Counted from the first letter of the stretch, positions 19,137 to 28,680 are shown. The stretch: 64,000 nt of DNA from Notospermus geniculatus (GCA_002633025.1 NMRB01000562.1:1-64000), one strand, 5' to 3'. A program made the numbers and translations. Notes: generated by a model from the sequence alone, not told the origin.

Positions 19137-19394
19137 TATAAGCCGTGGTTACACTACGTACCGGTAGAAATCCCCGGGTTTTTTGACACCCGGGTCTAGC
19201 CCGGCTCTGAAAAATCCCTCCTGAGGCCCGGTGCCCGTCAACACTACTCAAATTTTGTGACGGGGACCTAAATTATAAGCCCTCCAAAACCCGTTCGAGC
19301 TCGGTGGGGATTATTACACCGCGTTTTTAACAGGTGTTGACAGAAAAAAAACCAGGTTCGACACGGGTTTTTTATGTAGTGTACCAAGGGCTAT
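19137..19394. mobile_element. Foldback MITE, family E copy 1
   Basis: The left end TATAAGCCGTGGTTACACTA pairs with the right end TAGTGTACCAAGGGCTATAG. Inside are mirrored CCCGGGTTTTTTGACACCCG blocks. Relatives at 27300-27760 and 29665-29866 share the GTGGTTACAC end and the CCCGGGCTTTTT stems; 53839-54216 is a more distant kin. Confidence 0.8.
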
Positions 19395-19516
19395 AGATTC
19401 CATACATGTACAACAAGGTATAGAAAGAGAAAAGATGTTTTTGTAGAAGAGAAACTGGTAAAAAAGAAATAGTGTGTGTAAAAAATAAAGAAAGAAGTGA
19501 AAGAAGTATTAGACGT

Positions 19517-19907
19517 TTCCAACAAAGATGGTGGTCTAGGCCTAATTAACGTCGTTCATTGTCCACGCATGATTTTAGACTACCAAAAGTATCCTCTAAG
19601 ACAATTACTTTACCTATCTTTTTTACCCATGGCCCGCTTGCGAAACATTCCCCGCCCACTTGACCGGCCGGTTTCCACCGAACGCGATGCGTTGACGCGC
19701 GCGGCAAAGTCTTATTTTCCGCCGCACTGCACGCAAACAAACGTAAATCGCGCGCGTTGCCCTGTCGCACGCGGCGCGTTGCCCTGTCGCCCGCGATATC
19801 GCGTTCGGCGGCCTTTACAAGCGTGCCAGCGGCCATTGAATGGCATTATAAAGCTTCTGACGTCATATGATATGTGAGAACTGTTTGACCGCCATCTTTG
19901 TTGGAAG
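19517..19907. mobile_element. Foldback MITE, family A copy 3, with nested element
   Basis: The left end TTCCAACAAAGATGGTGGTC and right end GACCGCCATCTTTGTTGGAA are intact. Compared with the other copies, about 165 bp of GC-rich sequence (19648-19812) breaks the block CCACTTGACC...GCGTGCCAGCGGCC. That insert has its own inverted ends (GGCCGGTTTCCACCGAACGC and GCGTTCGGCGGCC). Confidence 0.85.
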
Positions 19908-20261
19908 TCAAAGATGTATCAATACACCAATATATTGGTGTATTGTTATAGAAATCAGTCAAAGAAGTTATAATAGTCTGACAGTGCGATAGAAATAAGT
20001 CAAAAAATATAGTCACTGTCTTATAGAACCAAGGTAGAGTCGGTGTTTAAAGAAGTAAAATATGTGTATGTGTATTTTTGAAGTACGGAAGTACGTCAGA
20101 AATGTCATTGCAGGGCTATGCCTATAAACGGAACAGTTCATATTTCACATAAGAGATCGAGGACAAAATGAACTCCATTTTCCCACTTCCCCTCTAGGCC
20201 TAGGCCTACGGCTGATTCCTCCATGCCGTGCATTCGCGCGGTCAGCAAATTTCGCCAGTGA

Positions 20262-20530
20262 GTTTAAAGATAATGTATCACGGGTATTTTCGCGGGCCAC
20301 GAAATTCATTGTTTATTTACATTTTGTTTGTTTGTGTCCAGTCTTTCTTTGTCCTATGAGTAATTTGTTGGTGGCATGCCCCTCCAGAAATTCTTTTGAT
20401 ATCGAAAGTACATGTATTCAATTTGATGAGTAGCATGGCATGTCCCAATAATACAAAATAATACAATGTAAACATCAATGTTTACAAACATTGAATGTAA
20501 ACAATGAAGTTGTGATACATTATCTTTAAA
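20262..20530. mobile_element. Foldback MITE with AAAGATAATGTATCAC ends
   Basis: TTTAAAGATAATGTATCACG at the left is inverted as GTGATACATTATCTTTAAA at the right. It directly abuts, and shares TTTAAAG with, the next element. Confidence 0.85.
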
Positions 20531-20793
20531 GCCGCACTGTCTTCAATTCAGAAAGTGCTACGTCCTCCGACGTTAGTGTAGTGTAAATGTACTATGTTCC
20601 AGAGCTCTGCCTGCAGTTTTTTCAATGTGTGCTGAAAACTAGGCCTTGATTCTTTGAAGAATCAATCAATTCCTTGATTCTTTGAAGTACGTATCAGGCA
20701 AGCATTTTGTGGACCTTCACGAGGCTATGAGACCTCTACCTGCATTCTCCTAACACTTTGAAAATACAGTAAATTCAATACAGAGGGGCTATA
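20525..20793. mobile_element. Foldback MITE, family C copy 2
   Basis: Aligns with 4770-5025 over its whole length. Blocks such as GAGACCTCTACCTGCATTCT are identical. It carries a small internal duplication of TTGATTCTTTGAAG, and its right end (AATACAGAGGGGCTA) has drifted. Confidence 0.85.
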
Positions 20794-20830
20794 AAAGCTC
20801 CATCGAGAAAGAAAATGGCTAGTATTCATA

Positions 20831-20872
20831 AAAGTTAGCAATGCTAGCTTTTATGAATACCAGTCAATGTCC
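20831..20872. repeat. Short hairpin
   Basis: GGTATTCATAAAAGCTAGCA on one strand pairs with ATTCATAAAAGTTAGCAATG on the other around a tiny centre. Two mismatches only. Confidence 0.7.
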
Positions 20873-21105
20873 TTAACTCATTACAGTGTTTGTACCATCG
20901 AACGTGAAAGGAATATATTAGTGTTTGCGTGATCACGTCGAGGGATTGTCTGTCAGCAACCGTTTATGTACAAAACGCAGAAAGTAAGATAAGACACAGT
21001 GAGAAAGGCTCAGCAGATGTGGATCCAGCCTCATAAAACTAGCCCTCGATTTGCATTAAGGCGTATCGGGTTCGAAACAAGCGCATGAATGAGGCAAATA
21101 GCGTG

Positions 21106-21428
21106 TTCGGAAAGCTTCCTCGGGGAAGCTCGGGGAAGCGGGAGAGCGTTCGGTAAGGTATTTGGCAGGCTGCCAGGGCTTCCTCGAGCCTGGCCGAAGT
21201 GAGCGACTCGCCGAGTCGCTCACTTGGGGAAACTCCCGGCATGCATTTCGGTTTTCTTTCCAAGCCGACATGCTGATTGGCTAAACGTGGAATATTTCAC
21301 GCCTGCAACCCACAGTAGTACCTTTCCCCGAGGAAGCGCAAATATCGTTCGGAAATTCGCCTTCACTGGGCATGCTCACATTCCCCGAAGCTCGGGGAAG
21401 ATATTTCCTCGGGGAAGCTTTCCGAACA
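21106..21428. mobile_element. Foldback MITE ending at an assembly gap
   Basis: GTGTTCGGAAAGCTTCCTCG at the left pairs with CGGGGAAGCTTTCCGAACA at the right. CTCGGGGAAG words repeat in both arms, and a perfect palindrome GCGACTCGCCGAGTCGC lies in the middle. The right end runs straight into the gap, so assembly probably stalled on this fold. Confidence 0.85.
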
Positions 21429-21814
21429 NNNNNNNNNNNNNNNNNNNNNNNNNNNNNNNNNNNNNNNNNNNNNNNNNNNNNNNNNNNNNNNNNNNNNNNN
21501 NNNNNNNNNNNNNNNNNNNNNNNNNNNNNNNNNNNNNNNNNNNNNNNNNNNNNNNNNNNNNNNNNNNNNNNNNNNNNNNNNNNNNNNNNNNNNNNNNNNN
21601 NNNNNNNNNNNNNNNNNNNNNNNNNNNNNNNNNNNNNNNNNNNNNNNNNNNNNNNNNNNNNNNNNNNNNNNNNNNNNNNNNNNNNNNNNNNNNNNNNNNN
21701 NNNNNNNNNNNNNNNNNNNNNNNNNNNNNNNNNNNNNNNNNNNNNNNNNNNNNNNNNNNNNNNNNNNNNNNNNNNNNNNNNNNNNNNNNNNNNNNNNNNN
21801 NNNNNNNNNNNNNN
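21429..21814. other. Assembly gap (386 N)
   Basis: Run of unknown bases. The missing last exon of the EF-hand gene could lie here or in the flanks. Confidence 0.99.
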
Positions 21815-21995
21815 AAAAATGTAGAAAATACCCAAAAATATCATTCTATTAACATATTGTATCCAAAACATTGTCAAAATACGCAAACATTGTAAAAATA
21901 TACGCAAACATTGTCAAAATACGCAAACTCAGTCAATTCATATATTGTACCCAAAAGTTCGGCAAAATATCCAAACTTTGGTAGAAAAATACCCA
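21815..21995. repeat. Degenerate AT-rich tandem repeat
   Basis: Repeated words such as AAACATTGTCAAAATACGC and AAAATACCCA recur with a loose period of 20-30 bp right after the gap. Confidence 0.65.
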
Positions 21996-22824
21996 GAATT
22001 TTTTTGGGGGGTAAGCAGCACTGTTAATGTTAAGGAACGTTCTAGAATACGGCCCAAAGTATGCACGGTTTCGTTGTTGAGGGTGAAAAGATCTGATAAT
22101 GTCGAGTAGATTCCCTCCGTTTGTTGTCACCAGTTTTCACCTGCTGGTAATTTACCTGTCCTACCCGTACGTGCTACCTGTGCTACCCTGGGGATTGACC
22201 GATGAAATCACAATCGGTATACATATTGTACCTGTATTATCTAATTGTAGCTGTCATGTCAATCAACCGTAATTAGCCCCTCAGGAATAAGAAAATGAGA
22301 CAGTGCTAATGATGGGATGACAGACGATCAAATATCCATCTGTCACATCATCAATAACAATAAATGAATAGATCTTCATGGAAACCATAAGTTGTTTTCT
22401 AAATCAGAGCCAGCAACCGTCAGGCCGACATCGTCAGTCAGTGAGCCAAACAAACAATCCTGAATTCTCTCCACTCGAGTCCAATTTCGAAATGATCAAA
22501 TATAAACAAAAAACACAACGTAAATATGAATTTGTGTGAATTGTTGTGCGTTGTTCATGATAACATCGGTGTTGTCACGCCCCAGCATCCGTCCATCTTT
22601 AGAAACTTCTCACATCCAATGACCAGCACTTGGTACCAACAGCTTCCCTCATCCCAGGTCATCTTGTAATCCATCCTGGAGGCAGAATCGTCTAGTTTCA
22701 ATCCACTTACGATGATCCCTTTTCTTTATTTACATTTTATTTCCCGAGTAAGTTGTTGTTACTCATCATAACAACAAATTCTGAAAGAGAATGTTGAAAG
22801 ATCATAGGTTCTGCGGGTTAATCT
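21996..22824. other. Gene-free stretch
   Basis: No element ends and no convincing exon. The last exon of the EF-hand gene was sought here on the minus strand and not found. Confidence 0.45.
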
Positions 22825-23092
22825 AGAGACCTTGGTAGCCTAGTGGTTATCACGTCCGTTCAGCAAGTAGGAGGTGGTGGGGTCGAATCTAGCTCGGGCC
22901 ATGGGGGATATCATCCCTGCTGTCTCTTCAATCCGTCCGTTCAGTAAGCCGTGTACCTTGTGTTTTTACAAGGGCAAGTAAAAGACATCATCCAAGTGAG
23001 GAACATGAGTAGCTTGAGATGGCCTCTTCCATACTTACCAGGGCCAATAATGCTATGGCTTCAGCCCTGATGGAAAATCATGCAAATACGTT
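22825..23092 (+). mobile_element. tRNA-derived SINE, family 1
   Basis: Head TAGCCTAGTGGTTATCACG, box B-like GGGTCGAATCT, body CATCCAAGTGAGGAACATGA and GGGCCAATAATGCTATGGCT, tail ATGCAAATACG. It lies 60 bp downstream of the last visible EF-hand exon, antisense to that gene. Confidence 0.9.
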
Positions 23093-23153
23093 TACCAAAC
23101 ATCCCTCTGTCAGGGATTACATGTATCTGTTAATCCAGGATAAGACCACTCAC

Positions 23154-26100
23154 CATCATAATTAATCTTTCCATCATGGTCAGTATCCGCTTCCTTCATC
23201 ATATCATTCACTTCTTCATCGGAAAATTTCTCTCCAAGATTCTCTAACACGTTCTTTAACTCATCAGGAGTTATAAAACTGAAATAGAAATACAGATAGT
23301 ATGTCCTGGTCAGTCCGCGATGGACTCGGTACCCATTTGTCTCTACCAACGTTCTGTGTTCCCATAATGGTAAAACCTCTGTCCCCATATGCAAAACTTC
23401 TGTCCCCATGTGCAAAACCTCTTCCCCATATGAAAACTTATGTCCCCACATGCGAAACCTCTGTCCCCTTCTGGCCCCTTTTGCAAAACCTCTGTCTCCA
23501 AAATAGCAAAACCTCTGTCCCCATATCTCCGACCACAAAATAACAGTGGCATGTGAGGGTCAGAGATGCACCCTAACTACCAACACCTACCCGTCACTAT
23601 TGACAGAGGCATAGGCCTACGAGGGTCAGAGACCCTAACCCTACCAACACCTACCCGTCACTATTCTTGTCAAATACTTCAAACGCCTCCTTCATTTCTT
23701 CCATATCAATCCGGCGGCCTCGTTGTGACTTCCGTTTTGCCATCATGGCCACGAATTCATCAAAATCGATCGTCTGACTCCCTGGAAAAGAAATGCTGCT
23801 TTAGAACTAGTAACTCCTGCTTTAGAACTAGTCACTCCTGCTTTAGAACTAGTCACTCCTGCTTTAGAACTAGTCACTCCTGCTTTAGAACTAGTCACTC
23901 CTGCTTTAGAACTAGTAACTCCTGCTTTAGAACTAGTCACTCCTGCTTTAGAACTAGTCACTCCTGCTTTAGAACTAGTCACTCCTGGGTTCACGGTTGA
24001 TAAAGTTTCCAACCAACCAACCAGGAGCAGTCAGCCGCGCTTTTTGCCAAAAGATGGCAGCAAAGTTCCAGCGGACCAATACAAAAGAAAATTCTCCTGA
24101 TTGGTGCTCAGTCAACCATGAATGGGTCCGCTAGGCACTGAATTGGACCGTAGTGACACCTATTGGTCAACTGATTGACAAATCATATTCTGCAACACCA
24201 AAAAATGTACATTCGAAGCGAATCTTTGACACAGGTATTTGTATTTGATTTTTCCATCAGGGCCAAAGCCATAGCATTATTGGCCCTGGTACATACGGAA
24301 GAGGCCATCTCAAGCTACTCATGTTCCTCACTTGGATGGGGTCTTTTACTTGCCCTTGCAAAGACACAAGGTACAAGGCACCATGGCTTACTGTCCCATG
24401 CGACGGACGTGAAGAGCCGGGAATGAAATCCCATATGGCCCTGGCTGGATTCGAACCCGTGACCTGCCGGTCACTATGAGGAGTTACCGTTAGCATCCAC
24501 TGTTTTGATCATCTCCTGGACATCCTTGGTGGTCGTACTCAACCCGAGCTGTTTCATCACCTCCTCGAGCTCCGTCGATGAAATATGGCCGTCATTATCT
24601 TTATCAAAACTCTCAAACACTTGACGAAGTTCTGGAAAAAAGATGACACGAGTCAATTATCACTTAAAGGGGCACAGCATTCCTTCCCTATCCCGGGTTA
24701 AGGGAGACCTCTATTGACAATATTTTGAACTACCGCCTTATTAACCTCACCCCAGGTAGAGTAACTCTCGTTCCTAGGGTATCCACTATGCATTGCATTG
24801 TAATCACACATTATATTCTCCAACACTGGGGGAAAGGCAAGATACGGTATTGGAGAATGATGCAATCGCCGCTGATGGCGCCGGCTATCGACAAAATTGG
24901 AATATTGTGGCCCTTTAAATCCTTTCATAATCTTCAATTGAATTTATTCCCAAACTCTATAGCCAACTCTAACCTAAACCGACAAAAGTTTTCGGCAGGT
25001 CGCGGTATAAAATGGGGAAACCCCTGTTGCACATAACAAGGTGTCGTCTGCCACTATGAAGGGTGTGGCTGAGAATTCCTTCTGCTTTGTAAACAAACGG
25101 ATCTTTTAAAATGTACGAGGCACGGATGTTGGTTGTTGATTTCTTTTCTCGAGATCCTGATACATCTGACGTGTACTTACTTTTTATGGCTTGGGCCGAA
25201 AATTTCCCCTGTAAAATATAAGACGGAGGCAGATCACTTCAAGGTATTGATTGACTGGTATAAGGTGTTGATAAAAGTTGGCAAATGCTTTTTTTGCACA
25301 GCGAAATCCAATGTAAAAGTAGGCCTATTAACAAAACTTGAAGAAAAAAACTTGGCTAGCGTTAATGAATATCAGCTATTAGTTGGTTAAATGTGTGTGC
25401 TGATCAAACAAGACTATGAATCAGCCCCCCCCCCTCCGATGCCCCATCCTGAGAACATCAGGGTTCTTAGCGCTCGCTCCCTTCGTCATGACCGCCGCGC
25501 TGAGAACCCTGATGTTCTCAGGATGCTATGCCCTGGGTGTAGTATTTGACAGGGTCTGTCCTTACACGGTTCGTTCAGAAATGGACCACAACATTGAAGA
25601 GAGGACACAGGATAAAACACGCCCTCTCAATACAGGACACCAAATGAGAAAAGACTTTCTATGCACGTTACTAGCAAAATTTAATGTACAGCAGGAGGAA
25701 ACAGGAGGTTCTGGAAAAAAAGGAATCATCTTCACCACATGAACAACCGGTTAGACCAGGGATCGAACCTGGATCTTAGAGGTGAAGGCACCTATGTTTG
25801 CACTGCCCCACTCTGACTCCCACTCTGGGAAGGGTGTGTTTTATTAACTGGGATACAGTCAATGTATTGTTATCCTGTACTCTTTGCTCATATTTTTTCG
25901 ATGTATTTTTTCAATAGTTCACGAATCCTCCTCAGGCAGACGACGTACACGTATTTTCCTGACGCACGAATCAGCTGAGGGGAACCTGCGATGTTTGGTA
26001 ATTAAATATCGTGATACATTCCATATCTGAAACCATCTCTCTCATCAAAGCATCGCCTGCAGACGAATCCATTGTGTTAACTACTGATTTGGTATACTTA

Positions 26101-26947
26101 CAACAGAAATAAAAAATATTGCCAATACCACGCAACACCAACCTGGTATCCAGGGTTATATAATCTATCTCTGAATGTTTATTCATTGTATATTCACGTT
26201 ACCCTGGATACGAGCTATCGTCTGCCAGTATGAAGGGTGTGGTTGAGAATTTCTCTGATTTTATAAACAAACCAATATGTTTGAAATGCACGAGGCACGC
26301 GATGCTGGTAGATGATTTATTGGCTACACCAATGATGGTGATCTCCCAACCCCCTCAAAATCTCACCAGGCGCCAGCGTGTAGGCCATAAAAACCCATCT
26401 GGTGCTCACCAGTCTATCTGGCCTGACGGCCATCTAGCCTGGTTCGAATCCACCACATTTCCTGTTTCTGAGGTGGTGACAGCCTCAGCCAATCATCGGG
26501 GCGCGAAGGAAAATCGACGCGCCAATCAAAATCCATGTTACAAATGCGAGCCTGAAGAGCAAAGAAAGTGTCCAACGGTGATTTGTTTCGCGAGTTCTGA
26601 TTGGCTCGGAGGCGGGGTCAAGTAGGGGTCAGGTTCATTAATAATTTATGCATTAACGGAAAAGATGACAGGATAGAGTTCGATAGCCTTGTTTGGAGAA
26701 GATGTAAAAACCTTGGTCACCTTCTAGTAACGGACCAATCAGATTCTAGTCCTCGTGAGGTCAACCAATGAGAGCCAGCTATATCATGACGTCACCTTCT
26801 GGTAATGGACCAATCAGCTCCAAGTCCTCGTGAGGTCAACCAATGAGAGCCAACTCTATCATGACGTCACCTTCTAGTAATGGACCAATCAGTTTCAGGC
26901 TACAAGGCCCGACCTACCTTTCGAGGTTTTGAATCATTTGCTCCCAT
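23154..26947 (-). CDS. Calmodulin/troponin C-like four-EF-hand protein (3' end not found)
   Basis: Exons in transcript order: 26947-26918, 25208-25181, 24631-24488, 23781-23655 and 23278-23154. All junctions are GT-AG and the phases agree throughout. Exon 1 codes [10 protein letters not shown] and exon 2 is only 28 nt. The 142 visible residues hold four calcium loops: [36 protein letters not shown] and, split by the last donor, [11 protein letters not shown] plus one. Each has acidic or oxygen ligands at positions 1, 3, 5, 9 and 12, so all four should bind calcium. Spacing fits calmodulin or troponin C, and [13 protein letters not shown] is very calmodulin-like. The linker between lobes is basic ([10 protein letters not shown]), unlike true calmodulin. 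Role: calcium sensor; the partner is unknown. The final exon (phase 1, expected to start with the Glu of loop 4) is not seen; it may lie in the gap near 21.6 kb. Tandem repeats sit at several of its splice sites. Confidence 0.9.
23363..23530. repeat. Minisatellite, about 21-bp unit, upstream of an EF-hand exon
   Basis: Seven to eight imperfect copies of AAAACCTCTGTCCCCATATG. It begins 85 bp upstream (minus strand) of the acceptor of exon 23278-23154. Confidence 0.85.
23556..23668 (-). repeat. Tandem duplication of an EF-hand gene splice donor
   Basis: Two copies of about 50 bp, offset by 64 bp. Each contains AATAGTGACGG followed by GTAGGTGTTGGTAG and CTGACCCTC. The proximal donor (exon end 23655) keeps the frame into exon 23278-23154. 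The distal copy (exon end 23591) would add 64 nt and shift it. Confidence 0.85.
23798..23990. repeat. Minisatellite, 21-bp unit, at an EF-hand exon acceptor
   Basis: Nine near-perfect copies of CTTTAGAACTAGTCACTCCTG. It starts about 15 bp upstream (minus strand) of the acceptor of exon 23781-23655, so it overlaps the branch-point and pyrimidine region. Long open frames in it are artefacts of the period. Confidence 0.92.
24006..24181 (+). repeat. Dispersed repeat, copy 2 of 2
   Basis: Second copy of the 1558-1728 element. It shares GAATGGGTCCGCTAGGCA and GACACCTATTGGTCAACTGA. Confidence 0.8.
24232..24478 (-). mobile_element. tRNA-derived SINE, family 1, next to a splice donor
   Basis: Reverse-oriented copy with tail AGGTATTTGTATTTGATTTT, body and box B (GGATTCGAACCC as written). 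The head is truncated at box B. Its end lies within about 10 bp of the donor of EF-hand exon 24631-24488 and is sense relative to that gene. Confidence 0.9.
25032..25140. repeat. Intronic direct repeat, copy 1
   Basis: About 105 bp matching 26213-26322: TCGTCTGCCA, TATGAAGGGTGTGG, TGAGAATT, TAAACAAAC, then ACGAGGCACG and GATTT in the same order. Both copies lie in introns of the EF-hand gene. A short relative is near 28748. Confidence 0.7.
25445..25528. repeat. Hairpin of about 84 bp
   Basis: CATCCTGAGAACATCAGGGT pairs perfectly with ACCCTGATGTTCTCAGGATG; arms of about 28 bp close a loop holding AGCGCTCGCTCCCTTCGTCA. The loop word also occurs, inverted, near 18585. Confidence 0.85.
25752..25818 (-). 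mobile_element. tRNA-derived SINE, family 2, head fragment
   Basis: Reverse-oriented head: GGATCGAACCTGGATC is box B and CACTGCCCCACTCTGAC is box A. It shares AGAGGTGA...CACC with the other family 2 copies. Confidence 0.7.
26213..26322. repeat. Intronic direct repeat, copy 2
   Basis: See 25032-25140. It lies in intron 1 of the EF-hand gene. Confidence 0.7.
26716..26900. repeat. 75-bp tandem repeat rich in CCAAT motifs
   Basis: Two and a half copies start at 26716, 26791 and 26865 with GTCACCTTCT. Each full unit holds GGACCAATCAG and CAACCAATGAG, that is two CCAAT boxes, plus TCATGACGTCA. It lies just inside intron 1 of the EF-hand gene, 18 bp from the donor of exon 1, and may be regulatory. 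Confidence 0.85.
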
Positions 26948-27060
26948 TTCGTAGTCGTAAATAATTTTACTCCTTGTCGCCGAATGTCACCACCGTCTTC
27001 AGCCAATCATCTTCAACGAAACATAAACAAGATAATTTCATCAATAATTTAGACAACATA
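26948..27060 (-). promoter_or_regulatory. Presumed 5' UTR/promoter of the EF-hand gene
   Basis: Sequence upstream of the exon 1 ATG. A CCAAT box (GATTGGCTG on the minus strand, near 27003) is present; no TATA box is evident. The call rests mainly on position. Confidence 0.3.
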
Positions 27061-27299
27061 CATTAGCCCCGCACCTAGGTATTCCTTGACATTATCATGT
27101 ATGCAGTATGTGCAATTTAATCGTCACACTAGCCTAGGGCCGAGGGTGTGTCGTTTACTACAGCATCGATTACTGTTGGATCGTCTTCAAATAAATATTC
27201 AGAAAAAAGAAAATAGTCCGGTCACCGAGTCTCTCAAGGTTGGACTCACGTTACAACTACTTTTGTTTTCTGCTCTGTAATTAATTCATCCGGCAAAAC

Positions 27300-27760
27300 A
27301 AGCTGTGGTTACACTACATAGAAATCCCCGGGCTTTTTGAGCCCGTGTCAAGCCCGGGCCTGAAAAAAACCCGCCTGAGACCCGGCGAGCGTCTACACTA
27401 CTAAAATCTAGCTGAACTTAATTCCTACGCCCGGCGATAGGGTCGCTGCTGGAGCGTACCCTTCACGAAGAGGAGGCGCTAAATTGGAGTGCTGGCTTTT
27501 TACCGCGCATGCCCACAAGACACGCCGCCTGTCGCGGTGTTCAAGAACTAGACAAAGCCCGGGTCTATTGCGTCTACACTACTTAAAAAACCCGCAGGAG
27601 ACGCGGGTCTAAATTAAGCCCTCCAAAAACCCTTCGAAATCGGAGGGTTCAAAAAGCCCGGACTTTTCATCCCCGGGTCTATTAGACCCGCGCTTTTAAC
27701 AGGTGTAAACAGAAAAAGCCCGGGTGAGACGCGGGTTTTTATGTAGTGTAAACAGGGCTA
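27300..27760. mobile_element. Foldback MITE, family E copy 2
   Basis: Left end AGCTGTGGTTACACTACATA pairs with right end TATGTAGTGTAAACAGGGCT. It is full of paired CCCGGGCTTTTTGA and CCCGCCTGAGACCCG words. It is longer than the other copies because internal arms are repeated. Confidence 0.8.
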
Positions 27761-27765
27761 ATGTN

Positions 27766-27862
27766 TGTATCTCGTTAAAGGTGTATCTCGTTAAAGGTGT
27801 ATCTCGTTAAAGGTGTATCTCGTTAAAGGTGTATCTCGTTAAAGGTGTATCTCGTTAAAGTT
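27766..27862. repeat. Minisatellite, 16-bp unit
   Basis: Six perfect copies of GTATCTCGTTAAAGGT start one base after the unknown base at 27765, directly next to the family E element. Confidence 0.92.
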
Positions 27863-28427
27863 GTACCGGTATCTCATTTTAGATGTGTATCGTTAAATGT
27901 GTGTGAGGGATCATGAAACATATATCACTAAATATTTATTCTGTCTACCTGCGACTGAGGTCCCCACTGAAGGAGTGTAGGACCATAGAAAATCCGGTCG
28001 GTGACAGTTACCGACAGTTGTTATTCGGCAAAAGAATTGATTTGAATAATGATCTTTTTAGATTTGTGAATAGTTTATCAACCATAAATATGATATTATT
28101 CACCTGTTTAATAGTTGAAGAGCAAATCAACTGCTCAGCATTATTAGTTAGTTTGTCAACAGATTTCAAGTTGAAATATTATATTTTGAAATTGATTTTA
28201 TATCAAACAATGTCTCCCAGCGGTTTTGAATTTCCTACATGTATTACACAAGTAACGGTATGTTTGGTAATGGATGAATTTCCAGCCAGAATTACTAACC
28301 AACAAGGCCTATCTGAACTGCAGACTGCAGACAGAGGAACAAGAAAATCTCACTCACCGATCTCCGCCCCGCCGCTGGTAACTTCCGAAGTTTGTTTGGC
28401 GGTGAGAAAACGCGGATCGCTTTCCAA

Positions 28428-28680
28428 CTTTCCACCGATTGCTTTCCTGCTTTCCAGTTATTGCTTTCCACTAATTGCGTTCCAATTATCCACTGATCGC
28501 TTTTCAACTTTCCACTGATTGCTTTCCAAATTTCCACTGATTGCTTTTCAACTTTCCAATGATCGCTTTCCAACTTTCCAGTGATCGCTTTTCAACTTTC
28601 CAATGATTGCTTTCCAACTTTCCACTGATTGCTTTCCAACTTTCCACTGATTGCTTTTCAACTTTCCAATGATTGCTTTC
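28428..28680. repeat. Minisatellite, about 22-24-bp unit
   Basis: About ten copies of CTTTCCAACTTTCCACTGATTG with variation in a few positions. Directly below it (lower coordinates) lies CGGAGATCG then GTGAGTGAG on the minus strand, a good donor that could end a non-coding first exon of the minus-strand EF-hand gene. Confidence 0.88.

Noticed and set aside
21224-21907. Apparent 150-220-codon open frames across the N gap
   Set aside because: Most of the length is unknown sequence; the rest is a foldback element.
23634-23648. CCCTAACCCTA telomere-like word
   Set aside because: Only about two units, inside the duplicated donor segment. Not a telomeric tract.
23798-23990. CRISPR-like direct repeat array
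   Set aside because: The repeats are contiguous with no unique spacers, and the genome is an animal one.
23743-24012. Long open frames on both strands over the 21-bp array (also at 6651-6962, 40233-40653 and 7924-8211)
   Set aside because: A repeat period divisible by three keeps frames open by itself. The peptides are just the repeat unit read over and over.
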